NCBI GenBank assembly: GCA_018656865.1
Contig: JABHYO010000150.1
Span: 1 to 64,000 of the forward strand
Source: Gammaproteobacteria bacterium
GTDB lineage: Bacteria > Pseudomonadota > Gammaproteobacteria > Pseudomonadales > Azotimanducaceae
Reading direction: 5' to 3'
Length of the DNA: 64,000 bases
Shown in pieces: positions 1 to 11,290 of this stretch; within the stretch, counting starts at the first letter, position 1; each line of letters opens with the position of its first letter. The notes under the pieces were generated by a model. That model worked only from the letters and a program-made list of their open reading frames with translations, made no database searches and was not told the origin of the DNA. The position numbers and the translations under genes were made by a program.

Positions 1-41
1 CCAGAGCAAATTGCTCTGGCACTTGGCTCTGACCCCATTTG
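1..41. repeat. Edge palindrome plus GGGGTCAGAGCCA-type motif, possibly part of a dispersed repeat
   Basis: CCAGAGCAA-a-TTGCTCTGG (1-19) followed by TGGCTCTGACCCCATTT. Confidence 0.5.
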
Positions 42-767
42 CTACTCCGATCCTCTCCCTCGCTGGCGGCATATCTCATAGAGGCAAATGCCGGTCGCAA
101 CCGAGACATTGAGGCTGAGATCCGGCAGTGATGTCGGTATTTCAGCCAGAAAATCGCAGGATTGGCGGGTTTTCTGGCGAATCCCGCGGTCTTCACTACC
201 CATGACAAGGGCGACACTGCCTTTGAGATCGATATCCTGTAGTAGTTCCGCATCCCCATCCAGTACCGTTCCAACGGTCCAGACTCCGGCCTGTTTCAGC
301 TTATTTAGCGTTCGGGCAAGATTGACCACCTGAAACACAGGCACAATACTGGCGGCACCACTCGCGGTTTTCACCGCAGCATCATTCATCGGTGCCGAAT
401 GATCCTTTGGCACAATTAGCGCATCCGCGCCGAAGCCAGCCGCACTACGCACGCAGGCGCCAAAGTTGCGTGGATCGGTGACCCCATCCAGAACCAGGAA
501 AAGCCAGGCATCTCGCGATTCACGCAAAAGCACTTCCAGCTCCTTTTCGGTGCGAAATCCTACCGACACCGTTTCGAGAGCGGCACCCTGGGTTGCTGTA
601 GCCTGAGCATCAAAAGTTTCGCGAACAACAGGAATGCCCTTTTCAACAGCGAGGTCCAACAGCTCTCGCTGTCTGTCATTTAGGGAACCCTGACGCAGAA
701 TCAGTTTCTGGCCGAGACCCGCCATAAGTGCCTGACGAACAGAGTGTATGCCCAGGACTCTCGTCAT
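42..767 (-). CDS. rlmB: 23S rRNA (guanosine-2'-O)-methyltransferase RlmB (SpoU family)
   Basis: ORF with SpoU motifs (LDGVTDPRNFGACVRSA, VMGSEDRGIR, LNVSVATGICLYE); adjacent to rnr. Confidence 0.95.
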   Translation of the reverse strand: MTRVLGIHSVRQALMAGLGQKLILRQGSLNDRQRELLDLAVEKGIPVVRETFDAQATATQGAALETVSVGFRTEKELEVLLRESRDAWLFLVLDGVTDPRNFGACVRSAAGFGADALIVPKDHSAPMNDAAVKTASGAASIVPVFQVVNLARTLNKLKQAGVWTVGTVLDGDAELLQDIDLKGSVALVMGSEDRGIRQKTRQSCDFLAEIPTSLPDLSLNVSVATGICLYEICRQRGRGSE

Positions 768-3022
768 CAGCGCTTCCTTCTCCGGCGCTTAGGAGCACGT
801 TTTTTGGACTGCTTCACCGGTTTCTTTTTAGTTCTGCGACGACTGGTCAGCGGAGAATGTGTCAGCAGTTCAAGATCAATTTTTCGTTCGTCCACATCGA
901 CTCCGGCAACCTGAACCGTGACGATATCACCAAGACCGAAAGCCGCCCCGGTTCGTTCCCCGACCAGACATTGATCACCAGCCTCGAAATGAAAGTAGTC
1001 TCCAGCAAGGGTGCTGACATGAACCAACCCCTCTACAAAAACTCCTTCCAGTTCCACGAAGAAGCCGAATTTGGTCACCGACGAGACTATGCCTTCGAAA
1101 TCGTCACCCACATGCTCACTGATGAAGTCACACTTGACCCATTGAAGAACTTCGTAAACGGCATCGTCCGCTCGCCGCTCCGCGAATGACAAGTGCTCAC
1201 CAAAAGTTGCAATCGCTTCGGCATCATACAGATAGTCACTATTCTTCCTGGGTTTGCCCAGTTGTTTTACTTCTTTTGGCGGCTCACGGCGATGAATCAG
1301 AGACTTGATCAATCGATGCGTCAACAGATCCGGGTAGCGGCGAATCGGAGATGTGAAGTGCGCATAGTGAGAGTATGCAAGACCAAAGTGGCCTCGGTTT
1401 TCAGGCTGATAGACCGCCTGCTGCAGTGATCTCAGCAAGGCCACCTGCAGGACATGACCATTCTTTTGTTGGCGAAGAGCTTCTACGGCTCTCTGGTAGT
1501 CTGCCGGTTCGCCTTCGCCTATATCTACACCAAAAGCTGAAAGGAATTGCCTCAGATATTCGATTTTTTCCTGTTCCGGCTTTTCGTGAACACGATAAAG
1601 TCCAGGCAGGCCGGACCTGTCTATCAGTCTTGCGGTACAAATGTTTGCACAGAGCATGCACTCTTCGATCAGTCTGTGAGCAAAATTCCTGGTTGCAGGC
1701 TCGACATTTACAACACGCCCGCTTTCTTCAAACTCGAACCGAACTTCCGTTGTATCGAAATCGAGCGCGCCCCTGGCCTGTCTTGTTTTCGATAAAAGTT
1801 GCGCCAACTTCAAAAGTGAATCCAGACTATCTGAATGGCGGGGGAACGAACCAGCATTTATCCATTCACCGACCTGTGTATAGGTCAGTCTTTCACTTGA
1901 CCGCATCACCCCTTCGTAAAACTGGTAGCTGCCTATCCTCCCCTGCGCGGAAATTGTCATGTCACAGACCATGGCCAGACGGTCCACCTCAGGCTTAAGG
2001 GAACACAGTCCATTGCTGAGCTTTTCTGGCAGCATGGGAACCACGTACTGTGGAAAGTAGACGGAGGTCCCGCGTTGATAGGCTTCATGGTCCAATGCAG
2101 AACCAGGTTTGACGTAGGAGGCCACATCCGCGATAGCAACGATCAATCTGAACCCGCCACCAGGCCTGCTCTCACTATAGACCGCGTCGTCAAAATCCCT
2201 GGCGTCTTCGCCATCGATGGTAACGAGATCAAGAGATCTCAGATCCACCCTATGCCTTTTCTGCTGTGGTTTGACTTCTATCGGCAGACCGTCAGCTTCA
2301 ATCAGTGCTTCGTCAGGGAAGTTGTAGGGAATATCGTTATTTCGCAGCGCGACTTCGACTTCCATATCCGGCGTCAGATGCTCTCCAAGGGTTTCTACGA
2401 CCTCCACAGTTGCAAGACCGTGAAGGCTGGGTTGCTGCAATACGCGGGCAACAACGATCTGACCGTCCTCAGGTTTCGCTTCATACTTTTCGATCAGGAT
2501 TTCATGACCGATTCGTCGATTCAGGGATTCCAGCAGCGGCACCTGATTTTCGAAATATACCCGCCCAACGAGTTCTTTGGTGCCACGCTCCAGCACCTCC
2601 ACCACTTCACCTTCATCACGGCCACGACGGTCCCGGCCACGAATTCGGACGAGCACCTTGTCTCCGTGAAACACAGCTCGCATCTGCCGGTGACTCAGGA
2701 AGATGTCGTCTCTTTCATCCTCACACAGAAGGAAACCGAAACCATCCGAATGGGCACTGATTGTCCCCGCAAAGAGTTCAAGCCGGTTGGCTATGGCGAA
2801 GACATTTCTGCGATCCACCACGACCTGCCCGTCCCTAACCATGGCGCGCATCCTTAATTTCAACGCTTCCCGGTCACGACTGCTTTCGATAGCAAGTTCT
2901 TTTGCCAGACGTTTGAAGGCCACCGGCTCACCCAGCTTTTCCATACACGTGAGTATTGCTTCACGACTGGCAATTGGATGCTCGTATCTGTTGCGTTCGC
3001 GTTTGTAATGTGGATCTTTCAT
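767..3022 (-). CDS. rnr: Ribonuclease R
   Basis: 751 aa RNB-domain protein (TIDGEDARDFDDAVY, HFTSPIRRYPDLLTHR), S1 domain and basic C-terminal tail. Confidence 0.96.
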   Translation of the reverse strand: MKDPHYKRERNRYEHPIASREAILTCMEKLGEPVAFKRLAKELAIESSRDREALKLRMRAMVRDGQVVVDRRNVFAIANRLELFAGTISAHSDGFGFLLCEDERDDIFLSHRQMRAVFHGDKVLVRIRGRDRRGRDEGEVVEVLERGTKELVGRVYFENQVPLLESLNRRIGHEILIEKYEAKPEDGQIVVARVLQQPSLHGLATVEVVETLGEHLTPDMEVEVALRNNDIPYNFPDEALIEADGLPIEVKPQQKRHRVDLRSLDLVTIDGEDARDFDDAVYSESRPGGGFRLIVAIADVASYVKPGSALDHEAYQRGTSVYFPQYVVPMLPEKLSNGLCSLKPEVDRLAMVCDMTISAQGRIGSYQFYEGVMRSSERLTYTQVGEWINAGSFPRHSDSLDSLLKLAQLLSKTRQARGALDFDTTEVRFEFEESGRVVNVEPATRNFAHRLIEECMLCANICTARLIDRSGLPGLYRVHEKPEQEKIEYLRQFLSAFGVDIGEGEPADYQRAVEALRQQKNGHVLQVALLRSLQQAVYQPENRGHFGLAYSHYAHFTSPIRRYPDLLTHRLIKSLIHRREPPKEVKQLGKPRKNSDYLYDAEAIATFGEHLSFAERRADDAVYEVLQWVKCDFISEHVGDDFEGIVSSVTKFGFFVELEGVFVEGLVHVSTLAGDYFHFEAGDQCLVGERTGAAFGLGDIVTVQVAGVDVDERKIDLELLTHSPLTSRRRTKKKPVKQSKKRAPKRRRRKR

Positions 3023-3072
3023 AGTTACCGATTGACAGGTGATCTGGCTAATTGTACCCTGCGCGTCCTCAT

Positions 3073-3159
3073 GCCGAGGTGGTGAAATTGGTAGACACGC
3101 TAGCTTCAGGTGCTAGTGGGGGCAACCCCGTGGAGGTTCAAGTCCTCTCCTCGGCACCA
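3073..3159 (+). tRNA. tRNA-Leu (anticodon CAG)
   Basis: gccgagg...cctcggcacca acceptor stem with encoded CCA; anticodon stem-loop ctagc-ttCAGgt-gctag; long variable arm; GGTTCAAGTCC T-arm. Confidence 0.95.
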
Positions 3160-3163
3160 GCGA

Positions 3164-3342
3164 TTTTTCAATCGCTACGCGATTGAAAATATCGACGATG
3201 GAGCGCTGGAGTAATTCGTGTAAATTTTACACGGATTGCGAAGCGCGGGTCGTAATATCTGCAGGCTGCAAAGCAGCCGAAGATCGGCGCGCCAGAGCGT
3301 TGGAGCAAAACGCGTAACATTGTTACACGTTTTGTGAAACGC
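3164..3342. repeat. Array of hairpins, including two diverged copies of the same ~45-nt palindromic element
   Basis: Hairpins: TTTTCAATCGC-tac-GCGATTGAAAA (3165-3189); module 1 3203-3246; ATCT-gca-GGCTGC-aaa-GCAGCC-ga-AGAT (3257-3284); module 2 3297-3342. Confidence 0.8.
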
Positions 3343-3446
3343 GCGGCACGTCCTTGAACAACCCATCTGCAATTTACAAAAAAGCCACAATCTCCAGGCT
3401 CAATTCTGTTGTAATGGTGGCTTATTAATCTCACGGAGCAGCCCAA

Positions 3447-3902
3447 ATGACCCGCAATCACTTGCTCCATTCCAAAGGCTTTACACTGATAGAACTGATG
3501 ATTGTCGTTGCGATCATCGGCATTCTCGCGGCCGTCGCGCTACCGGCGTACCAGAATTACATTAGGACTGCGAACATGAGCAAAGTGATAGCTCACTGGG
3601 AAGAGTCGAGGCGACTTACAGACACCACATTCGTAAAAGGGCATGTACAAATGGCTCTAAATCAATCAATTACAGTACCTACAAGCGTTGACGCGTGGAT
3701 TGCGATCTATAACTCAACTGGTCAGCGGGCACCCGGCGGGGGCAATGCTTTCTCATCAGGTTCAGGTAACGCGACAACGGGTCAGATCGGTATCGCCTAC
3801 AGCGGCAGCTTTCCCTCTTCCGCGGAGGTTATACTGGATCTACCCGCCTATGAAGACCTGACCGCAGAGACAGTGACCATTACAGCCTCCAGCACGAATT
3901 AA
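3447..3902 (+). CDS. Type IV pilin (PilA-like major or minor pilin)
   Basis: Class III prepilin leader and helix [30 protein letters not shown]; 151 aa; no cysteines. Confidence 0.85.
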   Translation: MTRNHLLHSKGFTLIELMIVVAIIGILAAVALPAYQNYIRTANMSKVIAHWEESRRLTDTTFVKGHVQMALNQSITVPTSVDAWIAIYNSTGQRAPGGGNAFSSGSGNATTGQIGIAYSGSFPSSAEVILDLPAYEDLTAETVTITASSTN

Positions 3903-3912
3903 ACCAATTAGT

Positions 3913-6341
<2,429 letters not shown>

Positions 6342-6343
6342 GC

Positions 6344-6529
6344 CTACCTGATCAGATAGAGCAGCCCGGTGCCCAGCAACATGCTCATCAAACCCACTAT
6401 TCTCATGGTCCTGTCATCAACTTCGGACAGCATCATGACCATTTCGCGCCAACGCTTCGGATGCAGAAATGGCACGATTCCCTCGATCACAAGAACAAGA
6501 CAAAGCGCCACACCCAGATCGTGCCACAC
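6344..6529 (-). CDS. DUF2065 family small membrane protein
   Basis: 61 aa, two hydrophobic segments (LGVALCLVLVIEGIVPFLHPKRW...GLMSMLLGTGLLYLI); located between hflC and hisZ. Confidence 0.8.
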   Translation of the reverse strand: MWHDLGVALCLVLVIEGIVPFLHPKRWREMVMMLSEVDDRTMRIVGLMSMLLGTGLLYLIR

Positions 6530-6598
6530 CGTAATTTCCCTAAATCTGACTTAAAGATGCGAAGGCGGGGGCGAAACTAACCCGTTCCACCGCGCTCG

Positions 6599-7474
6599 TC
6601 AACGGCCAAGTTCGTGGCTATTCAAATATTTGAAGAATTCGCTGTCGGGCTGAATCAGCAGCACGTCACCCTTGCTCGAAAAAGTACGCTGATAAGCTGA
6701 CATACTGCGATAGAACTCATAGAAATCCTTATCCTTTTGAAAGGCTGAAGCATAGATTGCTGCTGCCTCAGCATCACCCTCACCTCGGATCTCTTCAGAA
6801 GTACTGTAAGCTTCTGCGACGATGACTTCCCGCTGCTTGTCAGCATCCGCCTCGATACCTACCGCCAGCTCCTGGCCCTTGGCCCGGTGCTCTCTGGCTT
6901 CAATATCACGCTCGGTATTCATCCGATCGTAGACCGACTGACTGACTTCCGGTGGCAGGTCGATTCTCTTGACCCTGACGTCAACGACCGTAACACCCAG
7001 TTGCTCCTGGGCAACGGTATTGAGACTCTTGGTCAGCACAGTCATCAGTTCGTCTCGCTCTCCTGAGACAACCTCATGTAGCGTTCGCTTACTAATCTCG
7101 TTGCGAAGCCCGGTATTGATCCTTTCCTTGAGCAGTTCCTCTGCCCGTCGCTCGTCACCGGATGTCGCCGTGTAATAAGTCTGCACATTGGCGACCTTGA
7201 ATTTCGCAAAGGAATCCACAATGACGGCCTTCTTCTCCAGCGTCAGGAAACGCTCTGGCGGTGCATCCGAAGTCAGAACCCTGCCGTCGAACTTTCGCAC
7301 TTTGTTGATAACAGGCAGTTTTACATGCAGACCGGGCTTGATGTTGTCTCGCACGACCTTACCGAATTCCAACAACACCGCACGCTCAAGTTCGGTAACG
7401 ATAAAAACGGAGTTCATGCCAAGCACGGCGAGCGCCCCAATGATAAATGCAAGAACCAGGATTCGATTACTCAT
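6599..7474 (-). CDS. hflC: FtsH protease modulator HflC
   Basis: SPFH protein paired with HflK. Confidence 0.93.
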   Translation of the reverse strand: MSNRILVLAFIIGALAVLGMNSVFIVTELERAVLLEFGKVVRDNIKPGLHVKLPVINKVRKFDGRVLTSDAPPERFLTLEKKAVIVDSFAKFKVANVQTYYTATSGDERRAEELLKERINTGLRNEISKRTLHEVVSGERDELMTVLTKSLNTVAQEQLGVTVVDVRVKRIDLPPEVSQSVYDRMNTERDIEAREHRAKGQELAVGIEADADKQREVIVAEAYSTSEEIRGEGDAEAAAIYASAFQKDKDFYEFYRSMSAYQRTFSSKGDVLLIQPDSEFFKYLNSHELGR

Positions 7475-8616
7475 TGTCTTCTCTCCCTTCGACTACGGGA
7501 TTCATTGACATTGCCGTAGTTCGGACCAGAACTGGCCTCAGGCTGACTATTGTTTTTGCCTGACTGTGATTGCTCCATGATTTTGTCGAGAGGCAGGTAC
7601 AGGAGGTTATTACCGCCATCGACATCAATCATAACCTTGGTGGAATTGGTCATCACGCTTTCCATCGTGTCTATGTACATTCTGGTCTTGGTTACTTCTG
7701 GTGCCAGACTGTATTCCTTGTAAAGCTTGTTGAATCGTTCTGCCTCACCTCGCGACTGGGCGATCACTCTTTCCTTGTAAGCCTGTGCTTCCTCCAGCAG
7801 ACGCTGGGCATCACCACGGGCTTCCGGCACGACCTGGTTGGCATAGGCATCCGCCTCGTTACGAAGCCTGACTTCATCTTCTCTGGCCTTGATAACGTCA
7901 TCAAATGCCGCACGCACCGCATCCGGCGGGGCCGTCTCATCAATGTTGACCTGAGTCACCTGGATACCAGTACCATAGTTATTCATATAGGTCTGGATTC
8001 GATCCTTCACCTCAAGGCCAAGCGTCGCTCTGCCTTCGGTCAGGACTTCATGCATTTCCGTGCTTCCGACCACATGCCGAAGAGCGCTTTCCGTCGCCTG
8101 GAAGAGACTTTTTTCCGGCTCTCGCACTTTGAGTGCATAGGATTTGATATCGCTAATGACATACTGAACCGTCATTTTTACTTTGACGATATTCTCGTCC
8201 TCAGTCAGCATTTCAGAATCGTGGGGACGCGAACGGACACGCGTGACATTCTCGATCAGCACCTGATCGATAATGGGAGCATTCCAGTGCAAGCCAGGAA
8301 GTATAATTTCGTCCTGGGCCTCACCAAAACGCAACACCACACCGCGCTGCTGCTGATCCACCTGATACACACCCAAAAAGAAGTAGATGAGCAACAACAC
8401 AAGGCCAAGAAGACCAAAAAGCGCCGCATTGAAAGGTCGAGCGGTACCACCGCCTCCACCCTGGCCGGTTCTGCTTCCACCAAACATCTGTGACAGATTG
8501 GCCTGAAGCTTGCGGAAGGCCTCGTCGAGATCAGGCGGCCCCTCATCGTTGCGATTACCCCAGGGATCCTTGTCTCCCTGGTTTCCTCCTCCTGGTTCAT
8601 TCCAAGCCATGGTCAT
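7471..8616 (-). CDS. hflK: FtsH protease modulator HflK
   Basis: MAWNEPGGGNQGDKDPWG N-terminus, TM segment and SPFH domain. Confidence 0.95.
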   Translation of the reverse strand: MTMAWNEPGGGNQGDKDPWGNRNDEGPPDLDEAFRKLQANLSQMFGGSRTGQGGGGGTARPFNAALFGLLGLVLLLIYFFLGVYQVDQQQRGVVLRFGEAQDEIILPGLHWNAPIIDQVLIENVTRVRSRPHDSEMLTEDENIVKVKMTVQYVISDIKSYALKVREPEKSLFQATESALRHVVGSTEMHEVLTEGRATLGLEVKDRIQTYMNNYGTGIQVTQVNIDETAPPDAVRAAFDDVIKAREDEVRLRNEADAYANQVVPEARGDAQRLLEEAQAYKERVIAQSRGEAERFNKLYKEYSLAPEVTKTRMYIDTMESVMTNSTKVMIDVDGGNNLLYLPLDKIMEQSQSGKNNSQPEASSGPNYGNVNESRSRRERRQ

Positions 8617-8667
8617 CTCCTGTCATTAGACAAGCGGGACGGCTATTTTCCCACTATTGTCCTTGTT

Positions 8668-9957
8668 TTAAATCGTTACATTGCGGTCTCGGGCAATCTG
8701 CCTGAGGCTACTTTCCTGAATTCTCAGATGCATTTCAATAGAACCATCCTCACAGGGAACTTCCTGCACGACGGCGCCAATTTCAAAGAACCGGGCGCGC
8801 ATTCTGCCATCCTCTGGCTTCAATGTAATGCTAGTCTCAATAACATTTTTGCCAAGGCGCTCGGCGATGGCCTCCAACAGCAGCGATTTGCCAGCTCCAT
8901 CGATGCTCGAAACCCAGACCCGCACTGGCTTACCTTCTACATTCCTTTCAATTCGAGGTTTTTCATCCAGTAGATCCACCTTGTTATAGACCATCAGTTG
9001 CGGAATTTCTTCAGCGCCGATCTCAAAAAGGACACTGTTTACCTCATCGATCCTCTCGTCCCGGAGCGGTGTCGCCGCGTCGACCACATGCAGAATCAGA
9101 TCTGCCTGACTGATTTCTTCGAGCGTCGCTCTGAACGCATCCACCAATGTATGCGGTAACTGCCGGATAAATCCGACCGTATCGGCCAGTACCGCAGAAC
9201 CTATCACGGGCAGCTCCAGGCGCCTCAAGGTCGGATCCAGTGTCGCAAACAATTGGTCTTCTGCATGAACGGCAGCACGACATAGCTGATTAAACAGGGT
9301 GGACTTACCGGCATTAGTGTATCCGGCCAGGGAAATCGAGCGTGTATCAGATCGGTTGCGGTTTCGGCGATTGTGCGCCCTTTGCTGCCGAACCTTCGCG
9401 AGACGCGCATTGATCCTTTTAATGCGATCAGCAATCATCCGCTGGTCTGCTTCCAGCTGTGTTTCTCCGGCGCCACCGAGTCCTGCCGCTGCACCAGCAC
9501 CACGCCCGGATCCACCTCTCTGCCGGTCAAGGTGACTCCAGCCCCGTACCAACCTCGATGACGCATGATCAAGCTGCGCAAGTTCAACCTGAAGCTTGCC
9601 CTCATGCGTTCTCGCCCGTCTGGAAAAAATCTCCAGTATCAGGCCCGTACGGCCCAAGACTCTCTTCCCCAGCGTTTGTTCCAGATTTCTTTCCTGCGTC
9701 GGAGACAGATCGTCTCCGAATACGATCAGCTCACATTCGTTCTGAAGCAGCCAATTGGCTATCTCCTCCACCTTACCGCCACCGATAAAGGTACCGGGAT
9801 GCGGAAATCGACGATTACTCGACAGACACCCAACAGGCACTAGTCCTGCCGATCTGACCAGCTCGTTAAGTTCCTCTGGCGTCGCCAGTTCGGAATCCGA
9901 TTTGTGAATGTGAACCAGCAGCGCTGTGCTGCCTGATTCGGGTCGGTCTAAGAACAA
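8668..9957 (-). CDS. hflX: GTPase HflX
   Basis: GTPase motifs (ISLAGYTNAGKSTLFNQL, LADTVGFIRQLPHTLV); hfq-hflX-hflK-hflC order. Confidence 0.95.
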   Translation of the reverse strand: MFLDRPESGSTALLVHIHKSDSELATPEELNELVRSAGLVPVGCLSSNRRFPHPGTFIGGGKVEEIANWLLQNECELIVFGDDLSPTQERNLEQTLGKRVLGRTGLILEIFSRRARTHEGKLQVELAQLDHASSRLVRGWSHLDRQRGGSGRGAGAAAGLGGAGETQLEADQRMIADRIKRINARLAKVRQQRAHNRRNRNRSDTRSISLAGYTNAGKSTLFNQLCRAAVHAEDQLFATLDPTLRRLELPVIGSAVLADTVGFIRQLPHTLVDAFRATLEEISQADLILHVVDAATPLRDERIDEVNSVLFEIGAEEIPQLMVYNKVDLLDEKPRIERNVEGKPVRVWVSSIDGAGKSLLLEAIAERLGKNVIETSITLKPEDGRMRARFFEIGAVVQEVPCEDGSIEMHLRIQESSLRQIARDRNVTI

Positions 9958-9988
9958 ATTAGGTGTCCTATCCGCTCAATCGCCAGAC

Positions 9989-10219
9989 CTATTCCTGATC
10001 TTCGATCGGCATTTTCACGTTGCGGGATGGTACTACGGTGGAAATCGCCGACTTATAGATCATCTGGCTGACGGTATTTCTCAGCAGAATGACGAACTGG
10101 TCGAACGATTCAACTTGGCCCTGTAACTTAATGCCGTTTACCAAATATATGGATACAGGCACGCGATCCTTACGTAGGGCGTTTAAGAAAGGATCTTGTA
10201 GTGATTGCCCTTTTGTCAT
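9989..10219 (-). CDS. hfq: RNA chaperone Hfq
   Basis: [48 protein letters not shown]. Confidence 0.98.
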   Translation of the reverse strand: MTKGQSLQDPFLNALRKDRVPVSIYLVNGIKLQGQVESFDQFVILLRNTVSQMIYKSAISTVVPSRNVKMPIEDQE

Positions 10220-10313
10220 ATTGCTCTCCTTGAACCCCCTCCGGCCACTTAATCCAGTCGTGTCCAGGAGATTCCTTTTTCAAATGTTATGAGCAAACAC
10301 CTACACTGAGCGG

Positions 10314-10337
10314 GTTCAGCTTGGCTCATAGCTGAAC
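10314..10337. other. 8-bp stem-loop in the miaA-hfq intergenic region
   Basis: GTTCAGCT-tggctcat-AGCTGAAC; no clear U-tract, role unknown. Confidence 0.5.
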
Positions 10338-10371
10338 ACCTGCGAGTCCCACAGGATCTCACGGCAGGCAA

Positions 10372-11271
10372 CTACACTAATATGGTGCCACTGTCGGCGA
10401 TTTTCAAGACCCGATCCGCATCCGGGAAATCGAGCAAAGTCACACCATTCCAGCTTCTGAGCCAGGTGTACTGGCGTTTTGCCAGCTGTCGTGTGGCTGC
10501 CAAAGCAGCTTCAATCATCGTTTCTTTGTCAGTTTCCCCCGCCAGATAGGACCAGATCTGGCGATAACCAACGGCCTTGATAGCGGGGAGGTCAGCATGG
10601 ATTTCCGGTGAATCCCGAAGAGCTGCAACCTCCTCAACAAATCCTGCCGCCAGCATTTCGTGAAATCGCTGCGCAATCTCTCTATGCAGCACTTTCCTGT
10701 CAGGGGGCATGATGGCTATTTCGGTAAGCGGGAACGGACAGGTTTCAGCGGTCTGTCGATGCAGTTCGCTCAATGCCACACCGGTAATCCGATAAACCTC
10801 AATGGCACGCTGTAATCTCTGCGTATCGGCTGGCCGGATTCTGGCAGCAGACTCCGGATCCACCTCGGCGAGTTCCCTGTGCAAGTCTCCCCAGCCCTTT
10901 TCGGCGGCCTGCTGGTTGATTTCCTCTCTGACGCCACTGTCTGCCTCTGGTAGATCAGCAATACCTTCCTTTAACGCCTTGAGATAAAGCATGGTGCCTC
11001 CAACGATGACCGGCAACCTGCCTCGCGCTATGATTTCCGGCACGATGGCGAGCACATCATCACGAAAAGCGGCGGCAGAATAGGGTTCAACGGGATCACA
11101 GATATCGATCAGGTGATGAGCAACCTTCTCACGAATGTCACGACCCGGTTTGGCCGTGCCAATATCCATACCCCGATACACCTGTGCTGAGTCCGCGCTG
11201 ACTATTTCAATATCAACGTGTTCAGCCAGTTTCAGTGCAAGTCCGGACTTACCGCTGGCCGTGGGACCCAT
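10372..11271 (-). CDS. miaA: tRNA dimethylallyltransferase MiaA
   Basis: GPTASGKSGLALKLAE, SADSAQVYRGMDIGTAKP; between mutL and hfq. Confidence 0.96.
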   Translation of the reverse strand: MGPTASGKSGLALKLAEHVDIEIVSADSAQVYRGMDIGTAKPGRDIREKVAHHLIDICDPVEPYSAAAFRDDVLAIVPEIIARGRLPVIVGGTMLYLKALKEGIADLPEADSGVREEINQQAAEKGWGDLHRELAEVDPESAARIRPADTQRLQRAIEVYRITGVALSELHRQTAETCPFPLTEIAIMPPDRKVLHREIAQRFHEMLAAGFVEEVAALRDSPEIHADLPAIKAVGYRQIWSYLAGETDKETMIEAALAATRQLAKRQYTWLRSWNGVTLLDFPDADRVLKIADSGTILV

Positions 11272-11290
11272 GATAACCAGAGCGCCGATG

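Noticed and set aside
2075-2857. 260-aa plus-strand ORF antisense to rnr
   Set aside because: Shadow ORF opposite a strongly conserved RNase R.
3168-3470. Minus-strand ORFs of 100 and 71 aa in the tRNA-pilin interval
   Set aside because: They are translations of the hairpin array and overlap the pilin start; no recognisable protein features.
7570-8493. 307-aa plus-strand ORF antisense to hflK
   Set aside because: Antisense of a conserved gene; composition typical of a shadow ORF.
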